Part shown: positions 1 through 10,614 of the stretch, one piece after another
How positions within the stretch are numbered: position 1 is the first letter of the stretch
Layout of the letters: each line of letters starts with the position of its first letter
From: Bigelowiella natans CCMP2755
Taxonomy: Eukaryota > Cercozoa > Chlorarachniophyceae
Direction of reading: 5' to 3'
DNA: 27,500 nt
NCBI GenBank assembly: GCA_000320545.1
Contig: ADNK01000489.1
Span: 1 to 27,500 of the forward strand
The notes under the pieces: generated by a model
What the model saw: only the letters and a program-made list of their open reading frames with translations
Databases searched by the model: none
What the model was told of the DNA's origin: nothing
Program-made: the position numbers and the translations under genes

Positions 1-496
1 CCCCCCCCCCCCCCCCTCTCTCTCTCTCTCTTATCATATAACTCTTCAGGCGATGCGATCCCTGCGAAGGCGCATACAACTACAAAGGCACCCCTGCTCC
101 TCATATCAGTGAAAGGTGCATTACGATGTCGAAGATGGAGGGGCGAAGACACTTCTCTCCTGCTCATGTTTTCAGAGATATGCTTCTTCTTCTACTACTA
201 CTACTACTACAACTACTACTATTACTATTATTTCGCCTTCAGCAACCTTCTTCTCCTTTTTGTAGTAGTATATTCATTTTCGCGACCACAACGTGAGAAG
301 GAAAGAACGCTGACGTAGTGTAAAAAACGCACACAGGGATTGACGAAGTATCTGCATTTTGTGTTCTCACGGGTGTCTGCAGAGCTGTCTTTCAAGGTGG
401 TGGTGGTGGTGGTGGTGGCGTGCTGTTTGTAGTGGTTGGCCATCAATAGCAACGAGGAGGAAATCATCAATCATCACCATCTCTCACTAGTGTAGC

Positions 497-532
<36 letters not shown>

Positions 533-604
533 TTCATTGAATCATCATCCGGATCATGCTCTCCCGTCCCCCCCTCCCATCCCGTCCCATTGTACCTGCT
601 CTAG
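1..604. repeat. Microsatellite-rich DNA at window start, no gene called
   Basis: The sequence opens with poly-C followed by (CT)n at 1-31. It then holds a (TAC)n-like tract at about 187-232, (GGT)n at about 395-419 and (ATC)n at about 498-533. The short reading frames here are products of these triplet repeats and I do not call them genes. Upstream exons of the WD40-like gene could lie here, but I see none I can support. Confidence 0.8.
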
Positions 605-1067
605 GTCATCGGAACGAGCTTTTTCCTTGGCAACATGGGAAATTGGACGAAGGTACATGAGGTGGGGTCAGTGGGGGTGGGTAGGTATTTTCCCGATGAA
701 CAAGCTACATTGAATGATGATGCACATGTATATGTGTTCTCAACTGTTATCTGTCGTATTTTAGATACGACGGAGCCCGAAATCCTCCAGCTTGGCGGTC
801 AGGAGATCACCCGCCAATTCAAAGGATTCTCTGGTAGTAAATAACACCCAGCCCCCCTCTCTTTCTTTTGTGTGTGTACGTGTGTGTGTGTGTGTGCGCG
901 CGCGCGCGCTTTTCCTCTACGATGTTATGAGTTTGTCTGAGGCTGTCGTCTGCGCCATTGTTCTGTCGCTCGATCCGTGCTCTTTGGCTGTCTAGTTTTG
1001 CGCTCATACTCACATTATCCTGCATGTGCTTTAGCAATCATTTCCCAGGAAGAATCACAGATCCTCG

Positions 1068-1099
<32 letters not shown>

Positions 1100-1431
1100 T
1101 AGGAGTAATTGAGTTTAATGGAGGATGAAAATGCTGGGGATCGATCAATGAGATCGATGAGTGAGGATGGGGCAACAACACAAAGAACAACATGTCAAAC
1201 ACACACACACACACACACCATCATTATCATCATCATCATCATCATCATTTTACTGTTTCGCCGTGGTAGTAGTCTGCCATCATTAACAGCACCTCATCTC
1301 ACCTCCTCAGCCTAGCTTCTTCTAACATCTCTCTCTCCCTCTCTCTCAAATTTTGTAGGTTGTGAATCCCCTCTCCCTTCCCGCTCTTCGTGTCTACGAC
1401 CTCAGGTTGGTTGTGGTTGGTTGGTTGGATC

Positions 1432-1466
<35 letters not shown>

Positions 1467-1705
1467 ACGTGGTACGGTGGAGAATTACATGCATCCGTCT
1501 TCCCGCTAAGGATGATCATATATCTCTGTTGTTATAAGCTTAACCTCCTCCTTGTAGGGAGAGCAGGAGAGAGAGACGGCTCGTGTGCAGTATTTTGTTA
1601 GATGATGACCACATGGAAATTATTCATTTTGTTGAAGGGAATGGGGCCTTCTGGGTGGTTGCCGCCGCTACTGCAACAACTGCAATTCTAAGACTCTCTC
1701 CCCCC

Positions 1706-1741
<36 letters not shown>

Positions 1742-3017
1742 TTCTCGCGTGATCGTGGCAGATTCTCCGGTTTCACGGACAGATTCGGACAAGAGCTGTC
1801 CAGACAAGTACGTCAATCATCGCAGCATATCAACGGGTGTTATGACACGTCAAATATGAATAAAGCAGGTACCGCAACTGAGCTCCGACTTCAAAGGAAT
1901 CAACGCATTCTTGCTGCATGAGCGGAGGGGCCTATTCACAGCGGGTAGCCACCACTCGTGCGTTCATTTTACACGATAGATAGAAGAGAAGAGAAGAGAT
2001 TTGCGTACGCACGGAACATGCAGGAGAATGTGCATAACAGAAGTAGCACTAGTAGCAGCGTACCACCACTACCGCTACCATAGACACTGACAACTCATTC
2101 GTATCATCCACAGGGCAAGATCATATTATTCGATTCTGGCATCTCCAGAACCTGGAGTCCTCTCGCAGGATAACACGTGACTTCATCGGCCCTTACAGCA
2201 CACGATATAGCCGGAGGTGAGGAAGGCTGTTGGTTGTGTGGGGATTGTATATGTGTAGGAGGACATGTGGCGTTCCGACTACTCGGTGACGATGATGGTG
2301 ATGGCGATGGTGGTGATGATGACAATGATGTGGGTACAGCCCCTCCCGCCTGTGTCCCCCCCCCCCTCCTCACCCCTTGTTGATGATGATGATGTTGTTG
2401 TACCCAGAATTGAAAATTCGACCCCCGTTTACGAGGAACAGCTTTTGCGGCACCTGGACGCCTCACATGTAAGTAGTCGTACATGATTCCAATCCTTCCC
2501 TTCCCCCCCCCCCACCCCCCACTACTTGAGAAGCAACCGTCAGCTGTAGTGTTATGATGTAGTTTGTATGTCATGTGCTACTTCTATCAGGATCAAGCAA
2601 CTACGTCAAGGAAAGCTAGGCGGCTACCGAAGGGTATTCATCATTTTTACACGTCAAAAAACATCGTTTGTGTCAGCAGCAGCGGCGGCGCGGCGGCGGT
2701 GGTGATGATGGTGTGAATCTCTCTCTGCATGTTTTGATCGTTATTCTGTCTTGCCTTCTTCCGCTGCTCTCCAAATTTACAGGGCCAATGTCTACTGCGA
2801 AGTCTCACAAGGCACGAATCACAGGTGAGGCTGGTGTTTCTTGCCCCCTCCTCTCTCAACATTGGATACAGCACTTGAAATTAGGATGTAGCAAAAGTCC
2901 TTTGATAATCTCCACTAAGAACTCGTAAATAATTTTTCAGATCTCAAAGCAATCGAGCATCCGATGAGATTGCTCGTGTCTGCTGATGCGAGGGGTGTGA
3001 TTAAAGTTTGGAGGTGA
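605..3017 (+). CDS. WD40-repeat-like protein, multi-exon, 5' part uncertain
   Basis: The 3' half chains in one phase through exons 1558-1681, 1762-1807, 2114-2216, 2408-2468, 2591-2633, 2783-2824 and 2941-3017. It ends at a TGA (3015-3017) that overlaps an equally good donor (AG/GTGAGG at 3013), so either the gene stops here or another exon follows. The translated pieces look like WD40 blades: QDHIIRFWHL in exon 2114-2216 and LLVSADARGVIKVWR in the last exon have the hydrophobic-S-A-D-x-x-G-x-I-x-V-W pattern of a blade end. The 1558/1762 junction needs a GC donor at 1682. Candidate upstream exons are 605-652, 765-833, 1035-1067 and 1359-1405 (reads LRVYDL). The first three agree in phase with each other but do not join 1359-1405 in frame, so an exon is missing or wrong. 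WD40 propellers are protein-binding scaffolds; no specific partner can be read. I do not recognise the orthologue. Confidence 0.55.
870..909. repeat. (GT)n(GC)n microsatellite
   Basis: Alternating GT passes directly into alternating GC, a purine-pyrimidine tract that could adopt Z-DNA. It lies in a presumed intron of the WD40-like gene. Confidence 0.95.
1068..1099. repeat. (GTA)n microsatellite
   Basis: About ten GTA/TAG units begin exactly at the donor of candidate exon 1035-1067, so the repeat supplies the GTAGTA intron start. Confidence 0.95.
1199..1250. repeat. (CA)n followed by (ATC)n
   Basis: Compound simple repeat with a CA tract of about 20 nt and then an ATC/ATT tract of about 30 nt. 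It has no coding signal of its own. Confidence 0.95.
1433..1464. repeat. (GT)n microsatellite
   Basis: Sixteen GT units in the intron after candidate exon 1359-1405 of the WD40-like gene. Confidence 0.95.
1692..1746. repeat. (CT)n microsatellite acting as polypyrimidine tract
   Basis: A CT-rich run ends about 15 nt before the acceptor of exon 1762-1807. It fits the pyrimidine tract of that intron. Confidence 0.9.
2283..2400. repeat. (GAT)n/(GGT)n imperfect triplet tract with poly-C
   Basis: Imperfect GAT/GGT triplets at about 2288-2330, a C run near 2355, and GATGATGATGAT at about 2380-2393. All lie in the intron between exons 2114-2216 and 2408-2468. Confidence 0.85.
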
Positions 3018-4203
3018 GGCGAGACGTCGAAGCAGCCCCTGAATACGCTATGATTATGCCATGGATGGTTAATTATTATAAACACTGATATAAACGGTAC
3101 GCAATCCGAATTATTGTGGTTGCTTTGAGTTACAAAAACAAGACTGTTAACATGCATGCATGATGTGCTGGAAACTGCGCTTTCTGACAATCAATTTATG
3201 CACCTTTTGCATCTTTGCAGCTAGCATAGTGAAACTACATGAAAATCTAGAAAAGCAATATCAAGATGTGTAATCATGAGAGCCCAACACCCCTGCTAGC
3301 CTGGCTAGCTGGCATTTTAAGTTGCACATGCATGTCTGGACTACCTTAATGATGTGTCCCTCTAGTCTAGTCCTAGCCACATCTAGACTCAGACAACTAG
3401 ACACACACACACACACATGCACATTTCTAGAATTCAGACATCTATACATGCTAGCATGCACTGCTAGACTGGATGCAATAACATACTAACTAGCTAGTAT
3501 GGCATGTGTCATGCAGTCGACGCACGCTGTCACTACTAGACTTGTAGCTCGTGGCTTACTAACTAGATGGCTAGATGGACTAGCTAGCTAGACACAAGAA
3601 CGACACACACGCAATGATGGCAATGCATGTGCACATCTAGACATGCTCTAGCTAGCTAGCACTCATGAACACTCTATCACATTCTAGCATTGCGCAGCTA
3701 TAGAGCTGCTATCCACATTTGTAGTCAGTAGCTAGGTAGGCGCGCATTGTCCTAGATTCAGGTGCTTGCTAGCTTGCTAGCTTGTGCTAGCTTGTGCTAT
3801 ATACACGCAGATGAGATGAAGACTAACTCGCTAGCTCGTTGTCCACATTTCTACTGGGACGTGCATGACGAACATCATTCTATACTGGCATTCACTATCT
3901 AACTGGATGCATTTGACATTTGCCATGCACCCTGCTAGCCTGTCTAGTTGTGTTATTGCAATGTCTAGCTAGCTAGATGTTCAATTTTCACCAATTTCTT
4001 GTGCTGCATCGCTAAATCGTATCAGCGCGATGTGATCGAGAAAAAAGTATGTGATGTGTCTAGATGGACACGTCTGGACGTCCATGTGATCTTTGCGTGC
4101 ATGTGCAGCGAAATTTCATATGTCATACACATCGCAGATCTAGACATGCATGTGAACAAACTAGATGAAAGTTCGCCGCTTGGCAGTATATGTTGTACAT
4201 TAC
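3018..4203. repeat. CTAG-saturated intergenic DNA between convergent genes
   Basis: Between the WD40-like gene (+) and the synthetase gene (-). By hand I count about 39 CTAG tetramers in 3181-4200, against roughly 4 expected for 1 kb of even composition. They occur singly, as TCTAGAC-type hexamers, and as runs of CTAGCTAGCTAG (about 3578-3592, 3648-3660, 3964-3975). CATGCATG-type palindromes also recur. There is no long tandem period and no convincing coding exon. A 124-codon frame at 3999-4373 overlaps the 3' end of the synthetase gene antisense and is not called. Confidence 0.85.
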
Positions 4204-7200
4204 TTAAATCGAATCAATTTTCAAATCATTGTTCTCACACAGGGATGATTCATTTTGAAAACTCATTTGTGTCACAGTGGATGTTATTGGGACTAGCTTG
4301 TCTTTTACGGTGCAATTCGAAGTTGTCAAAATCATGCGATTTCGCGTACCTTCAACACCAAACGAGCGACTAGCTGGGACACCATTCCAGTGCTCATGTT
4401 CGCCGATATTTCTGTTTAGAACCTTACTGAAGGAGTGCAATCGCGAGTAGGGACCAATGAAACCAGGGTTCATATATGAGAATGGTCCAAGGACCGTACC
4501 AATGCCTATCTTTGTTTCACCATGCTTCAGTCTGAAATTTTGAAACACATGGCCTGTAACCTGAGCTCTGTCTAGAACTGCGTGCTTTCCAATCTTGATT
4601 AAGTCCATCTCAAAAAGCAATTCATCGGTCATAAGCAATGCAGTTGGATCTATGCTAGCCCCAAGAGAACGAAAGTAGAATATTTGTAATAAAGTTCCAT
4701 TGAGGATGTGGCCAATAGTGTGTTGGACTGTCAAAGCGAAATCCATAACACGCTTAACAGCACTAAAACGTAGTTGTGCACCGAGTGTGGTGAAACATCT
4801 AATGTTGTGCGTTTCAGATCGCAATTGACATGCAAAAATCCACTTATGCAAAATGTGCGATATAAAAACAGCAAATGCCCAGATCAAGAGGAATAATCCG
4901 AAAGTCAAAGTGTACGAATTAGGATCTTCAATGTCTCCCCCTATTTCACTGGCAACCTCATATCCTATAACCACGGGTAGGTAGGTAAAAGGAAGAGTGA
5001 AAACTCCGAAAAGGCTTATTAAACAGCAAAAGCTAACTTTCCGAAGTAACTTTTCACACGACGACATTGACTCCAAATCTTTCTCATCCTGCTCCATCGT
5101 GGTCCGAGCTTCTTTGGATAGCATCATGATCTGTGGCTTTTGATTTATTGCCTGATAATAGTGTCCAATGTACGTTCTTCCTGATTGTACTCGAAGTTTC
5201 ATCTCATTTGGCAGACACTTTTCCAATTTTCTTTCCAAATCTATTGATTCAAGTTGCAGTTCTTCTTCATTTTCTTCATTCCTCTCGATGAACGATTCAG
5301 GCAACATCTTTCCTTTGACTGTTGTTTCAGGGCCCCTAAGGTTTTTAATATCAACAACTGTCATTTTATCGTCATCATAAAGTGAAAGCGAGCCACGAAT
5401 ACAGGACATCCAGGCAACGGAGCTCTCACTTTCTAAAGTAACATTACCCTCGATGACTGTGCGGAAGCCTATAGAGCAATTTTTCCCCACTTGAATTAGC
5501 CCTTTCAGATTGTATCCCTCCAAGGTTTCCGTATCGGGAGAAAACGAGCATGCAGAAACAAACGCTCCATCCTCAATTGTGACCAAGTGAGCATCCTCAA
5601 TGTGCACCAGAAGCAAGTTTATGCTGATTGCTCCATCATCAACCTTCATTCCGAGTGCCCGTAGGAACAAGTTGGTCGATTGAATTGTACCAAAAAGGAT
5701 GGAGACAGGATAACTGTATATCACAGTTGTAACAAGGCCAAGAAACCATCTGCGCCAATTGGTGAAGTTTGTCGGCCTGTAGATTCCTGGCTTAACATTC
5801 CCAGCTATTAACCATTTGAGTAACACCGTAAAAGGGATCAAAGTTAAGGCCGCTCCAACCCAGATAGTAGTAAAAAAAATAAGGAGGAAATATTTTTCAT
5901 TAAGGGGAAAGATCGAAGGAGCATACCAATGTGGCATATTATCGAACAAACAAGCCTGAAATGGATCGATCCACCAGAATACCCATATAGATGGAACGGC
6001 AAGAAAACTGAATAAAATTGGAAGAAAGAACAATGTCGCAAGTTTAATTGCTTCAAGAGGTAATTGTCCCCATGCCGAAGAGTGACGACGCTTGTATCTC
6101 TTCGGATAGTATCTCAATGGATTTCCGTACCAAATTCCCGCTTTTAGACTCGACCCCATCGGTACTTTAGTGTTCGGTTCTACTGTCGAGTTCGTATCAA
6201 TTAGAGTATTCGGTTCAACCACACAATTGGCCTTAAGCTTGGATAATTTTTTTATCTTAATCTCACCTAGGACGAGGGTGTTTCGATCCTCAAATAGGCG
6301 ACATAGAATGTTTCCATTAATGGAGGCATTTGCTCCAATTTCAATGAGGTCAGGTTCCCGCAGAAATGTCGCTATAGATGAAGTCCATGATATCTTTGCA
6401 CCAAGCATCTTGTAGAATAAGATGATAAGCTTGGTGTCAAGAATGAATATCCCAATCAAAGTTTCCCAAATCTGGAGCATACGATCCATGTACCACCAGC
6501 GAAATCCCCACAGACTATTAAATTTACGTTTTCCAGCAGTGTATCGACCGATCACGATCCATTTTAGACACACCACTGCAACACTGAAGACAACAGCCCA
6601 TAGGCTAACCACTTGGGCAAGAAATATTCCAAATGTTCTTGCGCTGCAAACAGCGAACGTGGCATCTACTTGAATGTCTTGATCGTATATACCGACATTG
6701 ATATAACTCCAAGGTTCTGAAAGATTCGAAGCAAAATTGCCAAGATGATAAATTGGAATCGCACAAGCTGAGCCGATGAAAAAGAATGACGCGACGGCAA
6801 AGAGCTCACCAACAACTCTCAAAGAATAGTACCACCAACTACGCTGATTTTCTGATAACATCTCTGGTTTTTTGACCTCGTATACATCTGATGAAGCTTG
6901 TTGTCTCCAGTTCAAATCTGTCTGCAGTTTGTTCTCATCCTTTGCTAAAGGTGCTTGGATCATATGCCTTTTTTCGATGTTGAAGTCTCTTCCGTCAAGC
7001 ATTTCTTCCGTTAAGACACATGCTTCGGAGCTTCCTTCATCTCTCGGCAGAAATCGGGTTCCATTTTGCCAGTTTAGAGTCTTATGAATACGGCAGTGTT
7101 TGAGGCAATGACTCGTCACCATGTCCGTAAGTGTATTTGGACTCATGCGCAACAGCATCATGCTAGATGCTAGATGGAGACCGAAGCTATCTCTGAGTGC

Positions 7201-9510
7201 TGCAGCAATTTCTACCAGTTGCAGGGAGTCTATCAAGCTTCCGAACTCATCGTTACCGTTTTCTTTCCAATCAAAACCCGAGCCTAATGCTATATTCAAT
7301 GCTTCCTTGAAATCTAATTGAGAGTCCACAGAATGAAATTTAAAATCATCAGTTTCCGCCACCTTAGTGCTCTGCACATCTGTTATTTGTTTCACTGCAA
7401 ACCAACTTTCTCCTGGCCAATAAATGGTTTGAAGAGATTTTCCTAGATAAAGCTTCCTCGCTTCAGACCTCCGCAATTTTCCACTCGAGGTTTTTGGTAG
7501 CGTCCTTTCTTTTATTAGAACAACGTCTTTGAGCCGGACTCCCTCCGAAGATTTTACTGCAATCTTGAGATTCGTGGCAATCCCAGCGAGCGTGACACCT
7601 TAAAAAAAAATATTGCATGGAATATGGTTACACAGGGAAGATGAGAGGTGACACAATAGCACGAGACCTAGCCTATTGAGCTCGTTCTTATGTCGAACTT
7701 CTGAGACCATAACAGCTTCCTCTGTTCCTCCTTTTCCAGGTATAGAAAACACAATTGTGCATCCAGGTCGGACTCCAATTACCACATCAGCAGCTGTCTC
7801 CAAATCCTTTGGAGCGTAATTCTTTCCACGAATAATAATCAGGTCCTTTATACGAGAAACGAAGTATAAATGTTCTTTCTCCATGTACCCAACATCGCCA
7901 GTCCTAAGCCAATTTCCAGTCTCTGAGGATGAGGCTTGTGTGATTTTAGCCTGGAAAGTAGCTACAGTTTTCTCCTTGTTTCCCCAGTAGCCCATTGTGA
8001 CAGATGGTGATTGAACCCATATCTCTCCCTCAGACCCATCCTTCACGACCCGGCAGGTTTCTGCATCGACAATACGGCATTTCGACCCAATTCTGGCTAG
8101 TTCCTCATCCCAAATGCCACAACATACCCGCCTTGGATCACGTTTGGAATAAGACCTTCTACGCACACAAGGGTCACAGTTGATTGACACAACATGCTCT
8201 GCCATTCCATAGCAACTGACTATTGTCTGCTTCGGAAGCTGAAACTGCGAACAAAAGAAGTTTTCAAAATTTTCGAAAGTCTTCCGTTGATTTTCCTCCC
8301 CACCGGCTCCAATATAATCGATCATCTTCAAATCAAAGCCATCAGGAACAGGTAGATTTCGCCATTTTCTCAGCACGAGATCAAAAGCAAAGTTTGGTAC
8401 AAAAGAGTAGTTACAGTTGTATCGCCAAAAACTATGCAACCACAAAGGTGGAGACTTCAAAAATGAAAAAGGGCTCATAAAGTACCCGCTTCCTCCTACG
8501 AATGGAGTGCGGAGATAACACAATATCAGTCCCATGTCGTGATATTGGGGAAGCCAACACATTGCTCGATTGCCTTCATCCATACCCCGAGCTCGAAATC
8601 TTCGTCCAGCACACACAGAGGTTAAATTCAGATTGTGAATTAAATTGGCGTATGTTATCATTACTCCCTGCAGAAAAAAAACTTATTTGATCAATTCTTC
8701 CCTTTTCAGTCATGCTTGCTTACCTTCGGATCACCAGTCGATCCGCTGGTGTATTGCAAAAAGGCTAATCCTGAAGTATTATTCATGGTGTCCTTATCTT
8801 CCTTGTCTTTGATGTCGTGATAACATCTCCCAAAATGTTCCGAGTTCGTGTGGAGTTTGATTTCATCAGAATTGACCCAGCTTATCACAGGCCACTTCCT
8901 TCCTAGTTTCAGTTTTAATTTCCATATGTTGCATGTAAATTTCCTAATTTAGGTTTCCAGAAAAGAATATTTCATAATGTTTGACAGTCTAATAGATAAC
9001 ATCTTTAGATACCGGTGGGAGAGAACTAATTTTGCCTGGCAGTTGTCAATTATATATTGCATCTTCTGAACGCTAAAATTAAAATAATAAATGCCATCAA
9101 TATCTAGAATCGAATCGGGCAGAGTAGAACCTGTAAGCGAGACGGCCGGGATTCGGTGGATAAATGGGCACAGCCACAACTCCAGCTATCAGACATCCCA
9201 AAAATGCCTGCGAACGACGAAGGAAACCAATCAGCCTTTGCTAAAATATGATTCACCTTGACAGACACAAAATAACCTGGATGAAGTCTAGACTGAAATC
9301 GTAGCACAGTATTACTCGATCTCCGGTTCGAAGATTACGGTCTTGATGTAGATGTAGGGCGATGTTGTTAGCGTGTTTCCATACTTGCTTGTAGCTTAAC
9401 TCTCTGGTTACATCGCCGCGGTCGTTTAACCAAGCGTAAAGAAGCTCATCTCTTTTCTTCTTAACATTCTGCCAGATGACATCCAGGAATTCCTTTCGCT
9501 TATGCACCAT
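4204..9510 (-). CDS. FAAL-ACP-Pls-like membrane synthetase (fatty-acyl-AMP ligase fused to carrier and beta-helix membrane modules)
   Basis: Six exons on the minus strand join in phase: 9510-9277, 9207-9131, 9072-9001, 8943-8724, 8667-7668, 7598-4204, about 1,665 aa, TAA stop. Residues 1-600 are an adenylating enzyme: AFLGCLIAGVVAVPIYPP near residue 80, YTSGSTGDPK at about 192-201, WLPQYHDMGLI (typical of fatty-acyl-AMP ligases), YGMAE near 353, WLRTGD near 454, RIKDLIIIRGKNYAPKDLE at about 470-488, and PKTSSGKLRR near 570. An acyl carrier domain follows, with the DSL phosphopantetheine serine near 659. Next come six TM helices in three pairs (about 795-818/858-885, 1050-1080/1102-1132, 1384-1414/1427-1455). 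Each pair is followed by an LGxxx-headed left-handed beta-helix with hexapeptide repeats. Six TM segments with three tandem soluble domains is the layout of the C-terminus of epsilon-poly-lysine synthetase (Pls, TIGR02353 type). Expected role: ATP-dependent activation of a fatty acid, loading on the carrier, and transfer by the membrane modules; the acceptor is unknown. The start is the first in-frame ATG before the FAAL fold; the frame is open upstream only to a GTG. An alternative 3' end uses a donor at 4349. Confidence 0.88.
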
Positions 9511-10614
9511 TTGGAACTTCACCTTCGGCTGCCTGGCTCGCACAATCCAGATGTGAGCACAGGAAGCGCCCGTTTTGTTCGCATTTAGTGCCCTTTAATT
9601 CAGTAGTACGTCAACACTTTTAAACACTTGTCGTAAGACAAAAACCTCACTGGATCACTGGTCTTGGTACTCGTTCCAAATCGTCATTTCCGAAGTAAAA
9701 CAAGCGAGTTTTACTCGATTTTGACTCTGCGACCTCAAAGCTGTGCATTGAAGTTGAAATTTCACTCTGATATCACTTGATATCCAATTTATCATTTAAA
9801 AGCGATTGATTTGAAGCCTGCGACATGTAGATTGTAGTGAATTCACTCAATGATTCTTTTTGGTGCTGTGAACCGGCGGAACCCAAGTGTGCCGCATGAA
9901 ACGAGGCGCGCGTCTGCAAGAGATCTAGTCTTGAACACTCAGCAGCTCATTCTTGCGAAAAGCTGTCAAGTAACGTAGTCTTCCAAGACCAAGTTTCAGC
10001 GTCAACACAGGGGGTTTTCAGGCTTCGGCGAAGATCGGTTGCTCCTAAGATTCACGTTCGACATGGAAACATTAGATGTAAGAGTAGCAGAATATCTATG
10101 CCTGCGTCTTGCTCCAACAACCAAAAAAATGCAAATTGCCCTTGACATTTTGATAAAATTCATCTAAATTTGTGCTTCATTATGTATGAACTCTGGCATT
10201 GAATGGATGCTTGGTCTTGCATGATCTTACATTACTCTTACACACGATTCAAGACAAAATCGTCCAAGACGAAGTCACGCATCAGGAAGTGGACGATGAA
10301 GGCGAGCATCGGGGACTTTCGTCAACCGTCATACGTTTAAACCTGCTTTCGTGGAGAACAAACGGCGTTTTGGAAGTCCTGCTTCGACCAAGATTCTCTT
10401 CATAGGCTCTCACTTTTCAAACTGCGCAAAATCCGTCCGCCAGGTGACCACCCCATAATCCATCATCTCAACCCTCATAGCTAACGTACCTCTCTGCAAC
10501 AAGATGCGCGTGGCCTCAGTGAGTTCCGTGGAAAATGTCGAAATGAAATTGAGGCAGGAGTCAAAAGACGTTGAGCCCCAAGGTGTACTGTTTAGGCGTT
10601 CGATTGTATGCTAG
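9511..10614. promoter_or_regulatory. Divergent intergenic region, with possible 5' exons of the ABCG gene
   Basis: This stretch separates the divergent synthetase and ABCG genes and probably holds both promoters. I see no clear TATA or binding motif. On the + strand, ATGGAAACATTAGAT followed by the donor GTAAGA (10063-10077) would make a tiny first exon. A frame open from 10300 to 10443 that ends in CAG/GTGACC could be a second exon and joins the 10615 exon in phase 0. These two candidates do not join each other in phase, so the ABCG N-terminus is unresolved. Confidence 0.45.

Noticed and set aside
1035-1067. Firm placement of a short exon of the WD40-like gene
   Set aside because: It joins 765-833 in phase but cannot be joined in phase to the 1359-1405 candidate, so it is only mentioned as possible.
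2104-2574. 156-codon minus-strand frame
   Set aside because: Its Pro/Ser/His-rich translation comes from triplet and poly-C repeats, and the plus strand carries WD40-like exons through the same DNA.
3361-3975. CRISPR-like or satellite array from the repeated CTAG units
   Set aside because: There is no constant repeat length or spacer; the motif is a dispersed tetramer in a eukaryotic window.
3999-4373. 124-codon plus-strand frame
   Set aside because: It overlaps the 3' end of the synthetase coding sequence antisense and otherwise translates CTAG-rich DNA; no motif.
4204-9510. Bacterial contamination or a recent bacterial insert, given the Pls-like domain
   Set aside because: The gene has five phase-consistent spliceosomal introns and lies between intron-bearing eukaryotic genes.
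9511-9543. Upstream extension of the synthetase start to a GTG codon
   Set aside because: GTG starts are not expected in nuclear genes, and the in-frame ATG at 9510 lies just before the start of the FAAL fold.
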